Shown here one piece after another: positions 23,851-34,594 of a stretch of 64,000 nucleotides of DNA. Under the pieces are notes generated by a model. The model was not told the origin of the DNA, searched no databases, and saw only the letters and a list, made by a program, of their open reading frames with translations. Position 1 is the stretch's first letter. Each line of letters begins with the position of its first letter. Source of the stretch: Sphaerolaimus hirsutus. Taxonomy: Eukaryota > Nematoda > Chromadorea > Monhysterida > Sphaerolaimidae. Where the stretch lies: NCBI GenBank assembly GCA_964036195.1, contig OZ038453.1, forward strand, positions 124,001-188,000, given 5' to 3'. A program made the translations under genes and the position numbers.

Positions 23851-24211
23851 ACAAACGACGCATGATTGCATTGCTCCGCGTGCGCTTGGTGTACTTTTCT
23901 TATAGTCCACTTTGTGATGTAAGCTACCGTATTTTATCGAATGGAAAAAAATCTTTTATTTTTAACCCGCCCTTCTCTTTTATGACCATTTCTGCTGCTA
24001 TTTTTTGACCTTCAGCCAATCAGCCAAGTTCTGTTAAAGTTTAAAAAAATTAAATTGCAGATGACTTGTAGAAAGATGATTCATTGAGTTCATCCAACAT
24101 TTGATATCAAAATTGCACCAGATCAATCGACTGAAGCCACTGAATAACTGTGTCTGTTGAGTACTTACATTTGTTTTTTAATGCATTTGGCCAATTTGCA
24201 GTGGTTATTGA

Positions 24212-25377
24212 CAACGATGGCAAGAACAAACACATTAAATACAGAAACTCATAGTGTTTCCATCTTTTTGTTTAACACAGAAACACGGAAACTCAGCAAT
24301 TTTGAAAAACATGGAAACTCAAATGAGTTTTTTTTGGAGAACACGGATAAACATGGAAACACAGAAAATATGGAAATGTTGTTTGAGTTTTTTCAGGCAC
24401 ATGATTTGAACTGAACAATGTGAGTACCGTATTACCTCGAAATACCCCCAGGGGGTTTATTATTTCGCCAGCAAAATTTGAGGGGGGGGGGGGTAATTCA
24501 AGGGGGGTTTATTCGAGGGAGGGCTCTATTATTTCGCCAGAAATTTACGGAAATTCCCTATACTAGGACGTAGAAAAATCGAACAATTACATAGATGTAT
24601 ATGTCGTTATAGGTATACCTATATAACTGTATATGCACATAAACCCTTCCCTGACGTCACTCAATCATCAGTTTTAACGTGTGTTCTGCATTGTACAGAT
24701 CACAAACTGCGGTATTTGTCATGTACGTTCTCTTTACACTCAATCTGGGGGGGGGGTATTTCGCGGGGGTGTATTAATTCAAGGGGGGATAATTCAAGGT
24801 AATACGGTATGTGCATACATAAGGTATGCATGTATGTATAGTATGTAAATACATACATAAGGTATCCAAGCTTAATGATGAAAAAAGTATCCGAAAAAGA
24901 TGGTGTCCACATCTCCTGGTGGTTTTGACAATGATGGAATAGTAGTGTTGCTGAGAATCCACCTATGCTTATGTTGTGCTTGCTGCTGATGTTGTGGACA
25001 TGCTTAGGTATGGTTTTTGTATTTTGTGCACTGTTGTGGACTTTTTGTGGACTTTTTCAACACATGAATGAATATGCAGATGATATGTGGGGTCTAAATG
25101 GGTGCAAAAAATATATATGGTAAGAAAACCACTGTTACCACATCAAAATGCTGTAAAATGCAACTGTTTGTTAAAAACTCTAGTTTTTATCAAAAAACTC
25201 AAGTTTTTACTAAAAAACTAAAGTTTTCACAAAAAACTTGAGTTGTTACAAAAACAGAGAAATAAAACACAGAAACTCAAGTTTTTTTTCATGAAAACAA
25301 CTCATAATACAGATATTGATTTTCTAAATTCCCAAATTATGGAAAGTGTTTTTATTTTGAGAACTTCCCCATCATTG
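24212..25377. mobile_element. hAT-like element G3 with an H insertion
   Basis: Ends CAACGATGGCAAGAAC and CCCCATCATTG; perfect 8 bp duplication GTTATTGA. An H copy occupies 24428-24806. The GGTATGCATGTATGTATAG site here is the empty counterpart of the H insertion in G2. Confidence 0.88.
24428..24806. mobile_element. H-family element inside G3
   Basis: Ends CCGTATTACCTCGAAATACC and CAAGGTAATACGG flanked by TA; contains the ACACGTTAAAAC / GTATTTGTCATGTACGTTC internal segment shared by the H copies at 12868, 27005 and 32914. Confidence 0.75.
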
Positions 25378-25986
25378 GTTATTGATCGTTCTATTCGAGA
25401 CTCGCCCTATGATTGGAGATACACATTTAAGTGGAGACGCGCTTCTATTGGAAGGACTACGGTACCGTATACGATAGGAACGGATGGCAATGAATTAGGT
25501 ACTGCAAATCATCAAATCATATGCATCATCAAATCACATTTCACTTTTATCATCAAACCACACCAAAAAATGAAGTTGTTGCGCAATTTGCCGTGTCCCT
25601 CTATTCGGCAAAATATGGTTATACCCATTTTATACTGTTCAGACTTATCTGAATGATATCCACAAACGTTAACCTTTAGGGATTTGCCAAGTGCAAATGC
25701 AAAGTGTCACACAATTTCCCAGTGTGCAGTGTTTTTGCGTCCGAATATAACAAAATGTACCTTTTGTGTGATTGAATGCTGATGTCATTTGCTGGGAATT
25801 TTCTCATCAAAAAATGCACGTCTGCATTTGAACGTTATACTTTCAAGGGTAATGTAGAAAATAACTTTGAAGGCCAAAACCAGTTTTTATAGCAAAAAAA
25901 AGAGCAGATTGTTACCAAAGAATCAAAATAATAATGCTTTATAATGAAATATATTTAAGTATTTGGAAGTTGGGGGGATTATAAAT
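25378..25986. other. No gene assigned
   Basis: A 137-codon plus frame runs from 25243 across the G3 end to 25656, but it starts inside G3 and shows no domain or splice context. An H-like ATTGGAAGGACTACGGTACCG lies at 25448. Otherwise AT-rich. Confidence 0.4.
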
Positions 25987-26488
25987 GAGGCGTCTAATTC
26001 TAAAAGTCGACAAGTCCACAAAATGTGATTTTGAGTAAATCGCATTTTAAGTTTCATTTCCAATTCCAGGTCCGTGGTGCGTGTCCAATGGGGCTCTCTC
26101 ATGCTTTTCATAAAGTTCCATATGTTAACAATAAAGTGTCAAATTTTCAGCCCCTTCTCTCAACCCTTATGTGAAAAATTGGGTGTCCATAAATTTCAAT
26201 TCGGTCAGAGCAAAACTGTTTTTGGGAGGGAAATGGACTTGTCGCCTTCTTGCACGCGAGGACATTTTTGTTCCCGGGGAAGCCGAGGCTGCCTTATGGG
26301 AAAAAGTTGGACTTGTCGCCTTTTGGAAATCGGTGTCCATAGTGGACTTATCACATTTCTTGTGTTTTTTTCCCATAAAAACGGAAGCGGAGGATGGACT
26401 TGTCGCCTTTTAGCCCAAAACTAAGTGGACTTGTCGACTTCTTGCCCAAACTTTTTGCTTTTTTCCCCAAAAATGTCATGGACGCCTC
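25987..26488. mobile_element. Element V (GAGGCGTC ends)
   Basis: Ends GAGGCGTCTAATT and CATGGACGCCTC with a 4 bp AAAT flank on both sides. The motif GGACTTGTCGCCTT or a close variant occurs about six times, in inverted order at the edges. Confidence 0.55.
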
Positions 26489-26765
26489 AAATACATTCTG
26501 CCACAAGTTCACAATTTCATGCAGTACCTAATAAATATAAGCAGCATATAGGCATAGTTTTGCAAACCTGAAACATGTTCAATGTCCAACCAATTTCAAT
26601 TTACAACTCGAAATTTAAGATGTAAATATAGACCAAGCAAAAATGTTCATGTCTTGCTCATGTTGGGGTAGGGTTGTCAGTGCCTCTGCACACCAGTGGA
26701 CAACGACGGTTCCCAAACTGATTAACCTTTTTCAACACGTCACTGTCACGTCCGGCCGCAGCGAC
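26489..26765. other. No feature seen
   Basis: Unique-looking AT-rich sequence; no exon with matched splice sites and no inverted repeat found. Confidence 0.35.
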
Positions 26766-26769
26766 TGAC

Positions 26770-26985
26770 GGATGGCAAACCATCGGAAAAAAGTATTTAA
26801 ATTTTTAAGTGTTTTTTCCAAATGAATTTTCGAATTTTTCCTCAAATATTATCGAATTTCGAATTTAATTTTCATATTTTCAAATTTTCGAATCTTTTTG
26901 GGCAATTTTCAATTTTTTTTGGGTAATTTTCAAATTTTTCCACATACTTTTCGAATTTTTTTGAACAAATATTGAATTAAGAGCT
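26770..26985. repeat. F-family half element
   Basis: GGATGGCAAACCATCGG start, GTATTTAAATTTTTAAGTG and repeated TTTTCGAATTTTT. Left half only. Confidence 0.55.
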
Positions 26986-27006
26986 TTAAGCTGTTAAGTA
27001 GTTACC

Positions 27007-27456
27007 GTATTTCCTCGAAATACCCCCCCCCTCGAAATACCCCCCCCCCTCGAAATACCCCCCTCAAAATGGACACTATGAACTTATAAACCCCCCCCCT
27101 CGAAATACCCCCCCCCCAAATTTAGTGTATAGAGAACGTAAATGACAAAGGCTGCGGTTTGTCATCCGGGCAATGCAGAACACACGTTAAAAACGATGAC
27201 TCTGTTATGTGAGAACAGTGTTTGTACGTCTACACACTTATAAATGTCTTTAGAGTCTTATAAATGGCTATTTTTGTTGCATTTTTCGACGTCTGCGTAC
27301 GTTTCAGACGACATTTTAGCACTGGGATTTCAAAAAATTTCTGGCGAAATAAACCCCCCCCCCCCCCTCGAAATACCCCCCCCTCGTTTAACCCCCCCCC
27401 TCAAAATTCTCACTCTGAAACAATAAACCCCCCGGGGGTATTTCGAGGAATTACGG
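27007..27456. mobile_element. H-family element
   Basis: Ends CCGTATTTCCTCGAAATACC and CGAGGAATTACGG flanked by TA; C runs up to 13 and the ACACGTTAAAAACGATG internal segment. Confidence 0.78.
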
Positions 27457-27562
27457 TATGTTGAAATAGTTATGGGTGCTCGGTGCATTCCTGCGCTTTC
27501 CTCAATGTGATCGGGTCCGCCCATAGCTGGAATTGGGGGTGGCTGTTATGGGAGGTCCACGC

Positions 27563-28798
27563 TAGGGTGTCAAAAAAGTGTTTTTTTTTGTGGAAAACGG
27601 AAAACGGAAAGGTAAAATTTTTCCACTTTACGGAAAATGGAAAACAGAAAGGTAAACAAAAATTTCTGCTGGAAAACGGAAAACGGAAAGGTAAAAAAAT
27701 TCACTCAGCGGAAAACAGAAAATGGAAAGGTAAAAAAAAATTTATTGGCCGGAAAATGGAAAAATGAAATACTGGAAAACGGAAAACGGAAAGTGAAATT
27801 TTCTCAGAAACGGAAAAAAATAAAGTGAAATTTGCATGGAAATGGGCAAATTTGCAGCAGGAAAACCTGCATGCCGGTTTGCCTGTTTGGCTTTGATTGT
27901 GGTAGATGTACATTCTGCAATTATGGATCATGCCAGAAACTTCACTTGTAGTTCAAGCTTAACCAAACCAACAAAAAATCATCAAAAGGTAAAGTCGGCA
28001 GACGTATCGCCCTACAAACATTTGCGTCAGTCTCTCCAGTGGAGAGTGCATGTCGTCATTTTTGTGACGCAATATTTTAATGAATGGAATGGATCGGGTC
28101 ACGTATGAAAACTTGGCTCTTTTCCCAGTTTCCAGTTGTGTATTATACAAATGCGAGTGAAAAGTCAAAGTTAGCTAAAAATCATTAAAAGTTGCTCCAC
28201 TTTGCCAATTTCCACCTTTATAATCGCTATTTTTGTTTATATACATGGTCATATAGTTAGTGTTAGCCTTTTTTATTCACATTTATAGCGGATTTCGCAA
28301 TTTTGGCTGGCTGCCAAGTTCTCATATGGGGACTGTTCCATTGGAACGGAGCCAACGAATGAAAAATTAACAAAAACGGTAAAAGGGTCGTTTAAACAGT
28401 CAAATTTTTTCGCTTGCAACGGACAACGTTGAAACGAAACGTTGAAACGGGCGGCGTGCACGCACGGACACCGCGAAGCGTCCATTTCTCTTTTAATATT
28501 TTTTTCTTTTTCAATTCCGAGCGTCCGGGTGGAACCCAAGTTTTGTGTTCGCTCTATTCGCGAGCGAATTCTAACTCTCCGATTTTGTAGGGTGAAATGT
28601 CCGCCGACTTTAGGTAAAATACACTACAACAACAATAAGAATTTAGGAAAACGGAAAACGGAAAGGTGAAAATTTTTTGGCTGCCGGAAAATGGAAAACG
28701 GAAAGGTAATAAATTTCAGCTGCCGGAAAACGGAAAACGGAACGGTAAAAAATTTTCCTGCGGAAAGGTGGAAACGGAAAAGGAAATTTGACACCCTA
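27563..28798. mobile_element. hAT-like element L2 carrying M
   Basis: Ends TAGGGTGTCAAAA and TTTGACACCCTA; flanks GGTCCAC(GC)/GGTCCAC(CA), a slightly decayed 8-9 bp duplication. GGAAAACGGAAAGGTAAA units at both sides; the middle shares GATGTACATTCTGCAATTA with L4. Interrupted by M. Confidence 0.8.
27991..28611. mobile_element. Element M (AAAGTCGGC ends)
   Basis: Inverted ends AAAGTCGGCAGAC and GTCCGCCGACTTT; 4 bp duplication AGGT on both sides. L4 preserves the empty site (TCAAAAGGTAGCAAC in reverse). 621 bp, no transposase frame. Confidence 0.82.
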
Positions 28799-28904
28799 GG
28801 TCCACCAGACTTTTGCGTCATTCCATTCTGTTTTACATTCTGCTCATTATGTAATTGCAAATTTTTTTTGTCAATTTGACCGTGTATCTATGTGATTTAT
28901 ATAC

Positions 28905-29165
28905 CGTATTTCCTCTAATTACCCCCAGGGGTTTATTTTTTCAGAGTGAAAATTTTGAGAGAAAAACGTGAAAAATGCAACAATAACCACCATTAATAAG
29001 TTTTTACAGCCTTATATAAGGATGTAAATAGATGGTATAAAGGATGTTCTAACGTAACACAGTAACTGTTTTGAACATCTGTTATGCATTTCCCAGACCA
29101 CAAATTCATAGTGCCCATTTTGAGGGGGGTATTTCGAGGGGGGGGGTATCTCGAGGAAATACGGT
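28905..29165. mobile_element. H-family element
   Basis: Ends CCGTATTTCCTCTAATTACC and CTCGAGGAAATACGG flanked by TA. A related partial copy (29178-29282) follows immediately. Confidence 0.72.
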
Positions 29166-29284
29166 ATATGTATTTACCATAAATCCTTGAATAAGTCTCC
29201 TCGCATAACTTCCCCTCGAATAAGTCCCTCAAACATCACTGACAAAAAATACCCCACCCAGGGGGACTTATTTGAGTACAGTAT

Positions 29285-29860
29285 TTATATTAAGTATACG
29301 ATGGCATGTTCAGAAAAATTTATTTTACATGTTGAAATACTGGGTTAAATTGGCATAATGAATTTATAAATCACTAATCCAACCTCAAAAATGGAATCTA
29401 CAGGTTGTGCAGACCATTTGAAGTATTTAACGGTCCAAATCGGCCAAGAAATGGCTGAGCTATTAAGCTTCAAAGTCAACTAGCCAAATCGACCATGTAA
29501 AATCAACACCTTTTCATAGACCCCCTTATCTTGGGACTGGGGGACGACTCAAGGAAACAAAACAATTTGGTTGACGTGCAACAGAATGGGCAACACAAAG
29601 TCTGGTGGACCCACCCCTTAAAATGCCTTCCCCAATTCCAGCTATGGATCCGACACCAATGTCATTTCAACGTTCCTTGACTTTTTTTTCGTTTCGATAG
29701 CCTTTATTTTATTTATTTTTTATATTGTCAGACGCCCAGCGTATCAATTATCGATAGATTTAGCACGTAGAACCTAAGAATATCTCTTATGTCCTTGAAT
29801 TCCCTGAAAAATTGGAAAACTAAATTAAACAGGAAGTTGTTTGTGTGCCCTTACTACAGC
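29285..29860. other. I-related fragment and unassigned sequence
   Basis: Around 29520-29660 the text resembles the spacer of I elements (CTTGGGACTGGGGGACGACTC, CACAAAGTCTGGTGGACCC), and the same words flank L2 at 27500-27560. No gene seen. Confidence 0.4.
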
Positions 29861-30236
29861 GATGTGCATATTTCTATTTACCTACCAAATGGTGGTCACT
29901 CCTCAACACTTTGATTACAATCCCTAATATTGTCGAAACCACTAGGAGATGCGGACACCATTATTTTTTGGATACTTATTTCATTGTTAAACTTGGATAC
30001 TTTGTACATATTTACACACTTTACACACATGCATACCTTATGAATGCACATACACACATTGTTCAGTTCAAATCTGGTGCCTTCAATTGCTTGAATAAAA
30101 AACTCAAAAATTTTTTCCGTATTTTCTGTGTTTCCGTGTTTCCGTGTTCTCCAGAAAAGAACTCATTTAAGTTTCCATGTTTTTCAAAATTGTTGAGTTT
30201 CCGTATTTTATATGTGTGTTTTTGCCATCGTTGGTG
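29861..30236. repeat. G-family half element (reverse orientation)
   Basis: Reverse copy of the G left half: CATTATTTTTTGGATACTTA, CATGCATACCTTATG, GTGTTTCCGTGTT and the end TTTTTGCCATCGTTG. The other half is missing. Confidence 0.6.
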
Positions 30237-30479
30237 GTAACTCCTAAGCTTGAATTATAAATAAGTATTTAAATGCAGAAGGAGCAAGTTAGAAAGTATT
30301 CCCTGTAAATTCACATTTAAGGCTGCCACTACCTAGTTTATAACATTATAAATAAACGTTCAGGTCAAAAATTCAGTTGTTTACAGTGGGACCTAATTGC
30401 ATGGTACCAAATCACTTGGAACTCGATCATTGGAACTGAAATATTGATAAGTCCACTATCACAAACATTGAAAATGGAC

Positions 30480-30568
30480 CTATTCATTTTTGCCCTCATC
30501 ATTTCTATCCAATTTTTCAGAAATGAAATGTGCAGCTTCGCTCCGTGCTTCATCGATTTTCGTGGGCA
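30480..30568 (-). CDS. CUB-domain gene, proposed terminal exon
   Basis: After acceptor CATTTTCAG, two bases complete a Val codon with exon c2, giving SYIAVP, a usual CUB-to-tail transition. The exon then reads 28 charged residues (PTKIDEARSEAAHF, then an Asp/Glu/Lys-rich end) to a TAG. Together the seven exons give about 290 residues and two CUB domains ending in a short acidic tail, with no C-terminal membrane segment, which suggests secretion. Support is phase and splice site only, so this exon is less certain than the CUB exons. Possible AATAAA signals on this strand lie at 29700-29720. Confidence 0.5.
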
Positions 30569-30816
30569 CTGAAAATGAATTTTGGAAACATTGATGTTTG
30601 TCGAAATGTTTCAGGACAGGTTTAGATACAGATTGTTTTTTGATTTTGAATACTTATGAAGTGTACAATCAAAAGTCACCAAACAGTTTTTTTATCTTAT
30701 TATAAATATAAAATTACAAATATACAAATATAAAATTTAATGTTGACAGAACCTAAAATAACATTTTCATAAAATCAAAAAATTTATTGGACTTATCGAC
30801 TTTCACAAGTAGACAC

Positions 30817-31595
30817 CAGAGTTGTTAAAATACCGGTATTTTTGGAAAGCGTAAGCGTAAATACACTTTCCAAATTTTCAGTATGGATACCTAAAGCGTA
30901 AGGTATTTTTAAAATACCTGGGAAAGCGTAAATAAAAGCGTAAGCGTAAAAAAATTTTAAGAGACGTTTTCTCAGTGAATTCTTTCCAAATCAAGCTCTC
31001 AGCGACATTTTTCGGATGTCCACTTGGTAGTCTGCCCTCATAAGTTGTTTCGCAATTCATCGTCAGCGGCACTTACCGTATTTCTTCTAATAGAAGAGCA
31101 CTGTTCAATTTTTTTCATCAACTTTATTTGCCTGCCGTTCTATGGGAGGTGCCGTTCTATTGGAGGCTGCCGTTCTATTAGAAGAAACACGGTAAGTCAT
31201 CTTTTTATCGTCCAACTTGGAGTTAGTGCTGTCGACGGCGACAACATCGTCGTCGGAATCCATTTTCAGCCCAAAATTTCTTATCTGAAGCCACGATTTT
31301 GCTCGACGACACAGAGCAAGGCATTCATACAACAACACGATTTGTAAATGTGCCACTATTTCCAGCACATTACTGCACGCACACAGTAATCTTTTTGTAA
31401 GCAGTTTCGTTCACTCTTTTTTGTGGTTTTATGCTTTTTCAAAAGCTTTTTTACGCTTTTAGTACCCGGGTATTTTAGCCGGGAAAGCGTAAAAAAGCGT
31501 ACGGGTATTTTATGAAAGCGTAAGCGTAAGCGTAAGTATAAATACCCATTTACCCGGGTATTTCGGGTAAGCGTAAATACGCTTTCGCAACTCTG
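30817..31595. mobile_element. hAT-like element C8 (intron of the CUB gene)
   Basis: Ends CAGAGTTGTTAAAATACC and CGCAACTCTG; perfect 8 bp duplication GTAGACAC. Subterminal AAGCGTAAGCGTAAATAC repeats. A short minus frame with MDSDDDVVAVDS (31225-31270) may be a transposase remnant. An H-like insertion (31077-31193) lies inside. Confidence 0.88.
31077..31193. mobile_element. H-like element inside C8
   Basis: Inverted ends CCGTATTTCTTCTAATAGAA and TTCTATTAGAAGAAACACGG, interior GTTCTATTGGAGGCTGCC. The same end occurs as a fragment at 595-616. Confidence 0.7.
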
Positions 31596-31632
31596 GTAGA
31601 CACCTCAATTTTTAGAATAAACAGAAACTCAC

Positions 31633-31778
31633 CAGCAATGTATGAAGCATTGAACCCTTTCTCTGCACCTTCGGAATTACTGTGTAACCACACTGACAAC
31701 TTATTAGATGAACTTTTTATGGGCGGTACACGCTTCCACTGAAACGAAGTGCCTTCGAATCTGAGAATTTGTGCATCA
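31633..31778 (-). CDS. CUB-domain gene, exon c2 (end of CUB domain II)
   Basis: 146 nt exon from acceptor TTGAACAG to donor G|GTGAGT. The first base T completes AAT (Asn) with exon b2. It encodes the final CUB strands, with NKLSVWLHSNSEG and the closing GFNASYIA. It ends in phase 1, the same boundary phase as the first CUB domain, which fits duplication of a phase-1 module. The next intron (1,064 nt) is mostly the hAT-like element C8. Confidence 0.82.
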
Positions 31779-31821
31779 CTGTTCAATTGAACAATGTTTT
31801 TTTAAATAATAATAATGCAAA

Positions 31822-32169
31822 CACAGAAAAAAATAGGTGTGTGGATGCGCAGTGAAGTGTCGTGAAGCGTTTTCACGCGGACACTTCCCGATGCTTCACC
31901 ATACACGCTAGCACTTACACACATCATGAAAGTCTGCATGAAGACACTTCACTCTCCTTAATATGGTGCTGGCACACAAATGTACACAAGTGTAGTGAAA
32001 GCATTTCAACAATATGTGCAAGCAACAGCGTTGTGAAGTGTTTTCCACATTTTTCGAAGCACCTGAATCCTGTGTGAAGGTAGGTGAAGATGTGGGAAAC
32101 ACTTGACCCAAAATGCTTCATGTGCATCCAGCCTGCTTTCGCACGGATCATGAACCCATTTTTGCTGTG
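31822..32169. mobile_element. Element K2 (fills an intron of the CUB gene)
   Basis: Ends CACAGAAAAAAATAGGTGTG and CCCATTTTTGCTGTG with AAA on both sides. GTGAAGTGTCGTGAAGCG units. It makes up 348 of the 407 nt between exons b2 and c2. Confidence 0.72.
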
Positions 32170-32185
32170 AAAATATGATATTTAC

Positions 32186-32328
32186 TTGGCAATCATGTGC
32201 GCATTGTTGGTTTCCTCTGGACCAGTAACTTCACCGTCGTACACGCTGACATAATCAGAATCAAGTAACTTAGTTTCAAAAACGGTGAACATTAAAAACA
32301 CTTGGTGGTTGTCTGGTGCCGTGATTAC
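32186..32328 (-). CDS. CUB-domain gene, exon b2 (middle of CUB domain II)
   Basis: 143 nt exon after acceptor TTTTTCTACAG, starting in phase 0 and ending at AA|GTAAAT. It encodes VITAPDNHQVFLMFTVF followed by DYVSVYDGE, a textbook central CUB segment. The next exon lies 407 nt away; the previous one is 23.6 kb away, across the retroelement nest. Phase agreement on both sides supports a single transcript despite the long intron. Confidence 0.82.
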
Positions 32329-32467
32329 CTGTAGAAAAAGCTCATTTGAGTGTGTTAATCATTGTTTCCAAATTTTGAAAGCACAACACACCCAATAACA
32401 ATCCAAATCATTGCAGTAGTCTCTGGGATAATCTGGGCTGGTCCACCATTTTAACTTACCCACATCA

Positions 32468-32808
32468 GGGGGCAGTCCCAAGCCCTGTAAAGTGTAAAGT
32501 AAAGTGTCAAATGTAAAGTAAAGTGTCAAGTCAAATGTCAAAAGTAAAGTAAAGTGTCAAATGTAAAGTAAAGTGTCAATCGTGTATCCAAATCTTATTT
32601 TTCATATCCAAATCTTGTTTTTGTATCCAAATCTAACATAAGATTTGGATACGAAAAAATATATTTGGATACACAATTGACACAAGTCTTGACACTTTAC
32701 TTTACATTTGACATTTGACTTGACACTTTACTTTACATTTGACTTGACACTTTACTTTACATTTGACACTTGACTTTACACTTTACTGGGCTTGGGATTG
32801 GCACCAGC
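32468..32808. mobile_element. D-family hairpin element D6
   Basis: GGGGGCAGTCCCAAGCCCTG start, TGGGCTTGGGATTGGCACC end, with about 150 bp arms of TGTAAAGTAAAGTGTCAAA units around an AAATCTTATTTTTCATATCC loop. Confidence 0.75.
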
Positions 32809-32915
32809 TGTGAGTGATTGCTTGCCGCATTGCCTGCACCCTGTAAAATGTTGAAAAATATTTACCCCCTTTTCAATTATCCTTTAATATATGTTTGCAT
32901 TTAAAATATACACCG

Positions 32916-33366
32916 TATTTCCTCGAAATACCCCCCGGGGGGTGATTGTTTCATAGTGGTCCCGAGAGGGGGGGGGGTCAAACGAGGGGGGGGTATTTCG
33001 AGGGGGGGGGGGTTATTATTTCACAAGAAAATTTTTGAAAACCAAGTACGAAATTGTCGTCTGAAACGTACGCAGACGTCGAAAAATGCAACAAAAACCG
33101 CCATTTGTAAGGTTCTGTAGACTAATATTAGTATGTAGATGGTATGTACACTGTTCTAACGTGATTCCGACATTGTTTTAACGTGGTTTCTGCACTACGC
33201 AGAACACAAACTGCCATATTTGTGATGTACGTTCTTATTACACTCAATTTGGGGGGGGTATTTCGAGGGGGGGGGGTGATTGTTTCATAGTGGTCTCGAG
33301 AGGGGGGGGGGGTCAAACGAGGGGGGGGTATTTCGAGGGGGGGGGGGGGTATTTCGAGGAAATACG
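32916..33366. mobile_element. H-family element
   Basis: Ends CCGTATTTCCTCGAAATACC and GAGGAAATACGG; G runs up to 13; internal ACGTACGCAGACGTCG and CAAATTGAGTG-type segment shared with the 12868 and 27005 copies. Confidence 0.78.
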
Positions 33367-33552
33367 GTATATTAAAAAAACAACAACAATGGAAAACACA
33401 CTTTCAAGCCATTGGTAGTTTATAGTGAATCCAGCATTTCTTGGAATAGTGACCATTTCAGTCGATGCATGGTACTGCAAGGAATGGTCGAAGAGTATTA
33501 CTAGCATGTCTTTTGAATTAAGATCAACGTTCTAGTTTTTTTTATAAAATAT

Positions 33553-33776
33553 AGTGATGGAAAAGCGCCATGGCGCTGGCGCCTGGCGCTAGCGCCAAAG
33601 CAAAAAGCGCCATGGCGCTTTTGGCGCTTGGCGCCTTTTTGCTGTGGCGCCATTGGCGCTTGGCGCTGGGATTTGGAAAAGCGCCGTGGCGCTTTTGGCG
33701 CTTGGCGCTATGACGCCGTGGTGCCATTGGCGCTTGGCGCTAGTGTTTTAAAAAGCGCCAAAAAAGCGCCAAGAAG
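33553..33776. mobile_element. E-family element E8 (right end eroded)
   Basis: Starts TATAGTGATGGAAAAGCGCC and continues as GGCGC(C/T)TTTTGGCGCTTGGCGCC units; the right CCATCACTA end is missing. Confidence 0.65.
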
Positions 33777-33779
33777 ATC

Positions 33780-34066
33780 TAAAAATTCATTATTATTTAA
33801 TGCAAAAAAACCTTGTAAGTAAAATTTACATACGAATATGTGCTACTGTAAACGTATTCCAGGATCAACATACCCTATTGTTGATTTCTTTGTAAACAAT
33901 GTCCGTTTGATTGCATGGGTATTTATAACACTTTTCCCATCTAACCCGATTTTTGTAAGACTTTTCGTGACTAGGTATTCATCAGAAAACTGGTAACACT
34001 CTCACATATTTAGGTTTTAGCTCAATCACTATACTGAGCTCGTTCCTTGCAGTTTTGTTTAAGCAG
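33780..34066. other. No feature seen
   Basis: AT-rich intronic sequence of the CUB gene between E8 and the D7/Q nest; no repeat ends or exon found. Confidence 0.35.
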
Positions 34067-34594
34067 GGTCAAAGGACCCCGTAAATTGTAAAGTTAACTG
34101 ACAAACCACATGCAAAATTTCGTAAATACAACTTTGTAAAGTGTTATGCGTCATGTCAAAAGTTCGATCCTACAGGTTTTTTTATTATTTTGATTGACAT
34201 TTTACATCACATTGACATTTTAAACACCTTCCCGATCAAGTCCGGCCGCCTATTTTTTTTTCACTTCGCAGGCCATATCTCCGGTTGCGGGAGGGGTGGA
34301 AAACTAAAACTTGGGTGGTATATAGGCGCAACCCCCCAGTACCCTGCATGAATAAATGGGGCAGCGGCGACTCACTATAGAGGGGGTCGCCATATACGTG
34401 AAAAAAATTTGCAGCGTTTTCACTGTCCCGCACAGGTCCGGCCCCCGGTTGATTTCTTACACTGCGGGTCCCGTATCTCCAGCTGTGGGAGGGGTATAGA
34501 TCTAAAATTTTTGGGGATGTGTCGCCAACACCCCTCCCCTACTATACACTGGCCAGGCGGTTTTTGGCAACTCACCACAGTGTGGGGTGCAAAG

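Noticed and set aside
25243-25656. 137-codon plus ORF
   Set aside because: Starts inside G3 and runs across its target duplication; no domain, so chance.
33542-33822. Ala/Arg/Pro-rich ORFs in GGCGCC regions (also at 267-545, 5848-6069, 50893-51208, 52195-52557, 53133-53414)
   Set aside because: Open frames produced by GC palindromes of E elements; no start context, splice sites or domain.
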